From assembly GCA_900313745.1 (NCBI GenBank), contig OMSM01000247.1, positions 1 to 9,889 on the forward strand: a DNA stretch of 9,889 nt, given 5' to 3'. Source of the DNA: an uncultured Lachnospiraceae bacterium. Lineage in GTDB: Bacteria > Bacillota > Clostridia > Lachnospirales > Lachnospiraceae. The position numbers were made by a program, and so were the translations under genes. The notes under the pieces were generated by a model. The model ran no database searches. It saw only the letters and a list, made by a program, of their open reading frames with translations, and was not told where the DNA came from. Positions 6,442 to 9,889 of this stretch are shown here, one piece after another (the stretch's first letter is position 1; each line of letters opens with the position of its first letter).

Positions 6442-7557
6442 ATGATCATACTTGCTTCCCATACGGAGAACGGAACCAATACCGCAGAGATCCGTATCGA
6501 ACCGCAGGAGTTCTGGAAAGCGCTGGAAGACGCCTATGTGGAGAACACGGATAAGATCGTGGTTCCCGGTTATGCGGCAGGACTTGCGCCGAGAAGTGAA
6601 ATTGAGAAGCTCTATGGCGAAACGGCGCTCTTCGACGAGGCGTTGGATCTCTGTGTGCCGAAGCTCTATGGCCGGTATCTGCAGGAACAGGGAATCCGCC
6701 CGGTGGGCCGGCCGCAGCTGACTTCGGTAACCTGGATGCAGGGCGGGGGAGCGAAGTTTACCGTCTGCTGCGACATTTATCCGGAAGTCACATTGGGACA
6801 ATACAAAGGGGTAGAGGTCCGGGCAAAGCGCAGCGATGAAGAAGCCTTTACGGCTGAAGCCCTGCTCGCGGCCTGTCGGAATATGCAGACCGAGGTGCCC
6901 CAGGCCATGGTAAGCCAGAAGCTGGAAGCCATGCTGGCCCGTGAAAAGATGAAGATCGGACAGGACGCGATTTATCACCTGCTGGCGGACTTCACGGCGG
7001 TACTGGAAGCGGCATACAAGGAAATGGACGTTTACCGGCCGAAAGCCCAGGTTCAGGCCGAGGCGCTGGATGTGATGCTGCAGACCGTCTCCGGCGACAA
7101 CAAGGAGCTCTCCCCGGAAAAGTTCCATGCGCTGATCCGGGAGCTGGTGGAGCACTACCGCATCGTACCAAGAAGCTTCGATGAGACCATCGACGGGCTG
7201 ATTGCCGAGCGAGGCGAGAAGAAGCGTGGTATGACCGACGACGAGAAAATCGAGGAAGCCTTCGAGGCTTATCTCGGGTCGATCCAGCAGACCACAGGGC
7301 TCTGGAAGGAGAACAACGCCGAACGTGCGAAGGATGCGGCGCGCTTTGACCTGCTGCTGAACGCGGTGGCCGCACAGGAGAACCTGAGCGTGAGCGAAGA
7401 AGAGCTGATGCAGGTTTACCGGGGCATTGCAGAGGAGACAGGCCTGGAAACAGATGAGGTGATGGCCCAGGTGGAGGAGCAGCCTGTCCGTGAGCAGCTG
7501 CTGAGAGACAAGGCCAGGGCCTTTATCGTGGAGAACGCAAAGGAGACGGACGCATGA
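6442..7557 (+). CDS. Divergent trigger-factor-like chaperone lacking the PPIase domain
   Basis: A 371-residue protein with an AGGAGG site at 6429-6434, seven bases before the ATG. Residues 1-126 match the trigger factor N-domain: EFWKALEDAY, then PGYAAGLAP (42-50) in place of the ribosome-docking GFRKGKVP, then IEKLYG, and IYPEVTLGQYKGVEV (112-126) closing the domain. The numbering matches E. coli trigger factor (G43 to P50), but F44-R45-K46 are Y-A-A and K48 is Leu. No FKBP-type isomerase domain follows. Residues about 147-160 (VPQAMVSQKLEAML) and about 295-368 (ERAKDAARFDLLLNAVA, SVSEEEL, LLRDKARAFI) match the C-terminal substrate-binding arms, separated by about 130 extra residues of helical sequence. 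A client-holding chaperone not docked on the ribosome is the likely role (inference). Its stop overlaps the next start (ATGA). Confidence 0.82.
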   Translation: MIILASHTENGTNTAEIRIEPQEFWKALEDAYVENTDKIVVPGYAAGLAPRSEIEKLYGETALFDEALDLCVPKLYGRYLQEQGIRPVGRPQLTSVTWMQGGGAKFTVCCDIYPEVTLGQYKGVEVRAKRSDEEAFTAEALLAACRNMQTEVPQAMVSQKLEAMLAREKMKIGQDAIYHLLADFTAVLEAAYKEMDVYRPKAQVQAEALDVMLQTVSGDNKELSPEKFHALIRELVEHYRIVPRSFDETIDGLIAERGEKKRGMTDDEKIEEAFEAYLGSIQQTTGLWKENNAERAKDAARFDLLLNAVAAQENLSVSEEELMQVYRGIAEETGLETDEVMAQVEEQPVREQLLRDKARAFIVENAKETDA

Positions 7558-8408
7558 AAACGGTGGTGCTTTTCGGCGCGGGACAGATCGGCGCCATGAT
7601 CTCTCGGCTGATGGGAACGGAGTATAGAATTTCCTGTTTCGCAGATAATTCTGAGGGCAAGTGGGGAACGACTCTGGCGGGAATCCCCGTGGTCTCCCCG
7701 CGGGAGAGCCTGCTCTATGACCCGGACTGTTTCTGCCTCTGCGTGCTGGACGAAGAGCGTGCCGGGCAGATGGAAGCCCAGATCCGTCAGCTCGGCTTCG
7801 ACGGACCGGTGCTGCAGCCGAACGCGCTGAAAACTTTTGATGCACGGGCTGCGACCATGCGTCTGCTGGCAGAGCAGATTCACGAAGAGAACATCCCGGG
7901 TGACGTAGCGGAGCTGGGGGTGTTCCGGGGAGACTTTGCAGTTCTGATCAACGCGGCGTTTTCCGACCGGACGATCCACCTGTTCGATACCTTCGAGGGC
8001 TTCCCGGCGAAGGACGTGGAGATCGAACAGGCGCAGGGACTGTCCCGGGCGAAGACGGGCGATTTTTCCGAAACCGCGAAGGACATCGTGGACAAGCGTC
8101 TGCTCTACCCCGAGCAGGCGGTGTTCCACAAGGGATACTTCCCGGCGACCTTCCGCAGCTGTATGGAGAAAACCTTTGCCTTTGTTTCTGTCGATGCGGA
8201 TCTCTACGCCCCCACCGTGGCGGCACTGCCGCTGTTTTTCGATCGTCTGTCACCGGGTGGGGTGCTGCTGATTCACGATGTGAACAGCACGCAGTTTTCC
8301 GGCGCGGGAAAAGCCGTGCGGGAGTTCTGCGCAGAGCGGGGGCTGCTGTCCATGCCGGTCTGCGACCTGCACGGGAGCGTCGTCCTGAGGAAAGCGTGGA
8401 GGGCATGA
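7554..8408 (+). CDS. TylF/MycF-like class I methyltransferase with N-terminal Rossmann-like domain
   Basis: A 284-residue protein whose ATG overlaps the upstream stop (ATGA), implying translational coupling. Residues 1-100 form a small Rossmann-like domain beginning VVLFGAGQIG (4-13) with ADNS after the second strand, like domains in sugar-modifying enzymes. Residues about 105-284 match the TylF/MycF family: the SAM-binding loop VAELGVFRGDF (118-128), DTFEGF (145-150), the DADLY segment with D214 and D216, and IHDV with D242. These Asp residues correspond to the metal and substrate site of MycF. Characterised members O-methylate sugars, for example in macrolide biosynthesis; in gut Clostridia such genes may methylate surface or secreted glycans, which is inference. 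No glycosyltransferase is nearby, and the MATE exporter downstream may move the product. The substrate is unknown. Confidence 0.87.
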   Translation: MKTVVLFGAGQIGAMISRLMGTEYRISCFADNSEGKWGTTLAGIPVVSPRESLLYDPDCFCLCVLDEERAGQMEAQIRQLGFDGPVLQPNALKTFDARAATMRLLAEQIHEENIPGDVAELGVFRGDFAVLINAAFSDRTIHLFDTFEGFPAKDVEIEQAQGLSRAKTGDFSETAKDIVDKRLLYPEQAVFHKGYFPATFRSCMEKTFAFVSVDADLYAPTVAALPLFFDRLSPGGVLLIHDVNSTQFSGAGKAVREFCAERGLLSMPVCDLHGSVVLRKAWRA

Positions 8409-9748
8409 GCCGGAGCGACCGCGGCAACCTCACCGTCGGTGACCCGGGAAAGAAGCTGTTGGCTTTCGCCCTGCCGATCATCCTGATCAACTTCCTTCAG
8501 GCGATCTACAATGTGGCGGACATGGTCATTCTGGGCCATTTTGCCGGCGCGGACGGCATGAGCGCCGTGAGCATCGGCGGGCAGGTGACGAACGTGGTCC
8601 TGGTGGTGGCAGTTGCAATCTCCAACGGAGGAGCGGCAATGACCGGGCAGAGCTTCGGACGGGGAGAGTACGAGGGCATCCGCCGGATACTCTCCACCAT
8701 GATCAGCCTGCTGCTTGTCATTGCCCTGGGACTGACCATACTGGTCCTTCTGGCCTGCAGACCGATCCTGAACTTCCTGAACACGCCGGGGGAGAGCTTC
8801 TCCGGAGCAGTGGCTTATCTCTGTATCTGCATGGCGGGGACGGTGTTTGTCTACACCTACAACTGCTTTTACGCGATTCTGCGTGGGATTGGAGACAGTG
8901 TTTCTCCGCTGCGGATCGTGAGTTTCACGATGGCGCTGAACATTGTGCTGGACATGCTGTTTGTGGCTGTGCTGCACACGGGGGCTGCAGGCGCTGCCCT
9001 GGCGACGGTTATCAGCCAGGCGCTGAGCGCGCTGCTGATTTGCCGGACGGTCTGCCGGGCAGGTTACTTTCATTTTGAAAAGCAGGCCTTCGGCTTTGAT
9101 CGGGAGATCCTGCAGCGGCTGACGAAGATCAGCACTCCCCAGGTGATCCAGATGGTACTGACCAATACCAGCTTCCTGCTGGTGGGCGGGCTGGTCAACG
9201 CCTTCGGCGTTTATCACTCTGCCGCTGCGGGTGCCGTGGCGAAACTCTGGAACTTTACGGTGCTGGCGGGGCAGGCCATGATGACGGCGATGATCAGCAT
9301 GTGCGCACAGAACTACGCGCGCCGGGAATACCGCCGGATCCTCCGCGCACTTGGCACGGGGATCGGTGTGGTCTCGGTGATTGCCGCGGTCATCACGCTG
9401 CTGTGCGAACTGTGGCCGGCGCAGATGCTGGGCCTCTTCACCGACGAGCAGGAAGTCATCGATGCGGGGATCCGCTATCTGCGGTGGTTTGCCGTGGGGT
9501 TTGCAGCGGAGAATATCATGTTCTGCCTCTTCGGTACACTGACCGGGGCCGGACATACCCTCGTACCCATGTGCTGTGCCATCATCACGGCCTATCTTGT
9601 CCGCTATCTCTTCGCCTTTGTGCTGAGCCGCTACACCCCGCTGGGCTTTGAGGGCATCGCTGTCGCCTACAGCGCGGCGCCCTTCGTGAGCGCGGGAATC
9701 TGCAGCATCTACCTGGCGAGCGGCAGATGGAAGCAGAGTCGGAACTGA
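8405..9748 (+). CDS. MATE-family multidrug/metabolite exporter
   Basis: A 447-residue integral membrane transporter of the expected length for twelve helices. The conserved first-helix pattern is clear: LPIILINFLQAIYNVADMVI and a following Gly, and the second half (from about residue 235, LTKISTPQVIQM...) repeats the fold. MATE proteins use a Na+ or H+ gradient to export cationic drugs or metabolites. The ATG at 8405 gives an ATGA overlap with the methyltransferase gene, like the junction before it; a GTG at 8396 with a GAGG site five bases upstream is a close alternative and would add three residues. Operon position suggests export of a methylated product or a general efflux role, but genomic MATE genes are common and the link may be incidental. 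Confidence 0.92.
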   Translation: MSRSDRGNLTVGDPGKKLLAFALPIILINFLQAIYNVADMVILGHFAGADGMSAVSIGGQVTNVVLVVAVAISNGGAAMTGQSFGRGEYEGIRRILSTMISLLLVIALGLTILVLLACRPILNFLNTPGESFSGAVAYLCICMAGTVFVYTYNCFYAILRGIGDSVSPLRIVSFTMALNIVLDMLFVAVLHTGAAGAALATVISQALSALLICRTVCRAGYFHFEKQAFGFDREILQRLTKISTPQVIQMVLTNTSFLLVGGLVNAFGVYHSAAAGAVAKLWNFTVLAGQAMMTAMISMCAQNYARREYRRILRALGTGIGVVSVIAAVITLLCELWPAQMLGLFTDEQEVIDAGIRYLRWFAVGFAAENIMFCLFGTLTGAGHTLVPMCCAIITAYLVRYLFAFVLSRYTPLGFEGIAVAYSAAPFVSAGICSIYLASGRWKQSRN

Positions 9749-9783
9749 GAAACACAGGCAGACAAATTGGAATCAATAAAACA

Positions 9784-9818
9784 AGGGCGCAGCCGATGGT
9801 AAACATCGGAAGCGTCCT
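9784..9818. terminator. Hairpin after the exporter, possible bidirectional terminator
   Basis: Two stacked stems: 9784-9790 with 9812-9818 (seven pairs, one G-U) and CCGATG (9793-9798) with CATCGG (9804-9809), a two-by-two internal loop between them and a GTAAA loop. On the + strand only a short GCTTT follows, a weak terminator for the exporter operon. On the minus strand it is followed by TGTTTTATT, a better T-run, so it may terminate a convergent gene to the right of the window. The rest of 9749-9889 shows no supported gene. Confidence 0.5.
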
Positions 9819-9889
9819 GCTTTAAACTCCGTGTTGAGCCTTTCTGCAAGAACACGACTTAAAAGACCTTGCGGGATTGCAAAACGTGC

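Noticed and set aside
5977..7845. Minus-strand open frame of 622 residues
   Set aside because: It crosses the promoter-terminator segment and three well-supported + strand genes; no recognisable domain.
9773..9889. Minus-strand open frame running off the window end, ending at a TGA at 9773-9775
   Set aside because: Only 38 codons, no recognisable motif, and the hairpin at 9784-9818 would fall inside its last codons, so chance is more likely, though a 3' end of a convergent gene cannot be excluded.

Overview
The window is a dense, same-strand stretch of a GC-rich low-G+C-phylum relative, most likely an anaerobic gut or rumen Clostridia (Lachnospiraceae/Oscillospiraceae type). The reasons are strong AGGAGG ribosome binding sites, short or overlapping gene junctions, a BspA-type leucine-rich repeat protein, a MATE exporter, and a VWA/MoxR gene pair of the clostridial type. 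This assignment is inference from style and families, not from a marker gene. All nine supported genes lie on the + strand. The long minus-strand open frames are GC-driven shadows.

Region 1 (1-6381) is the 3' part of one operon. It holds a 5'-truncated metallopeptidase-like/VWA protein (DUF2201-like), a cytosolic leucine-rich repeat protein with a helical tail, a long MoxR-type AAA+ ATPase, an unrecognised 170-residue protein, a small protein that looks like an RsbW-type HATPase with its ATP-site residues lost, and a four-helix membrane protein. Gaps are 10-32 bases and no terminator is visible inside. MoxR ATPases with VWA partners act as chaperone-like machines that assemble or activate other proteins. 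The LRR protein could be a scaffold or client adaptor, and the last three genes could link the machine to signalling or the membrane. The client is not apparent.

The boundary (6359-6426) is compact. A strong-looking promoter, with an extended -10 that uses the stop codon of the membrane-protein gene, is followed at once by a 13-bp hairpin and T-run. The hairpin would end the first operon and also form the extreme 5' end of the second transcript.

Region 2 (6442-9748) is a three-gene operon whose last two junctions are ATGA overlaps (the second depends on the start chosen). It encodes a divergent trigger factor with no visible peptidyl-prolyl isomerase domain and an altered ribosome-docking loop, a two-domain TylF/MycF-like methyltransferase, and a MATE-family exporter. 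The last 141 bases hold a hairpin, most convincing as a terminator for a minus-strand gene beyond the window, and no supported gene.

The most unusual points are the trigger-factor paralogue whose docking motif naturally resembles the classic FRK-to-AAA mutant, and the MoxR/VWA/LRR operon carrying an apparently ATP-dead anti-sigma-like protein plus an unknown protein.
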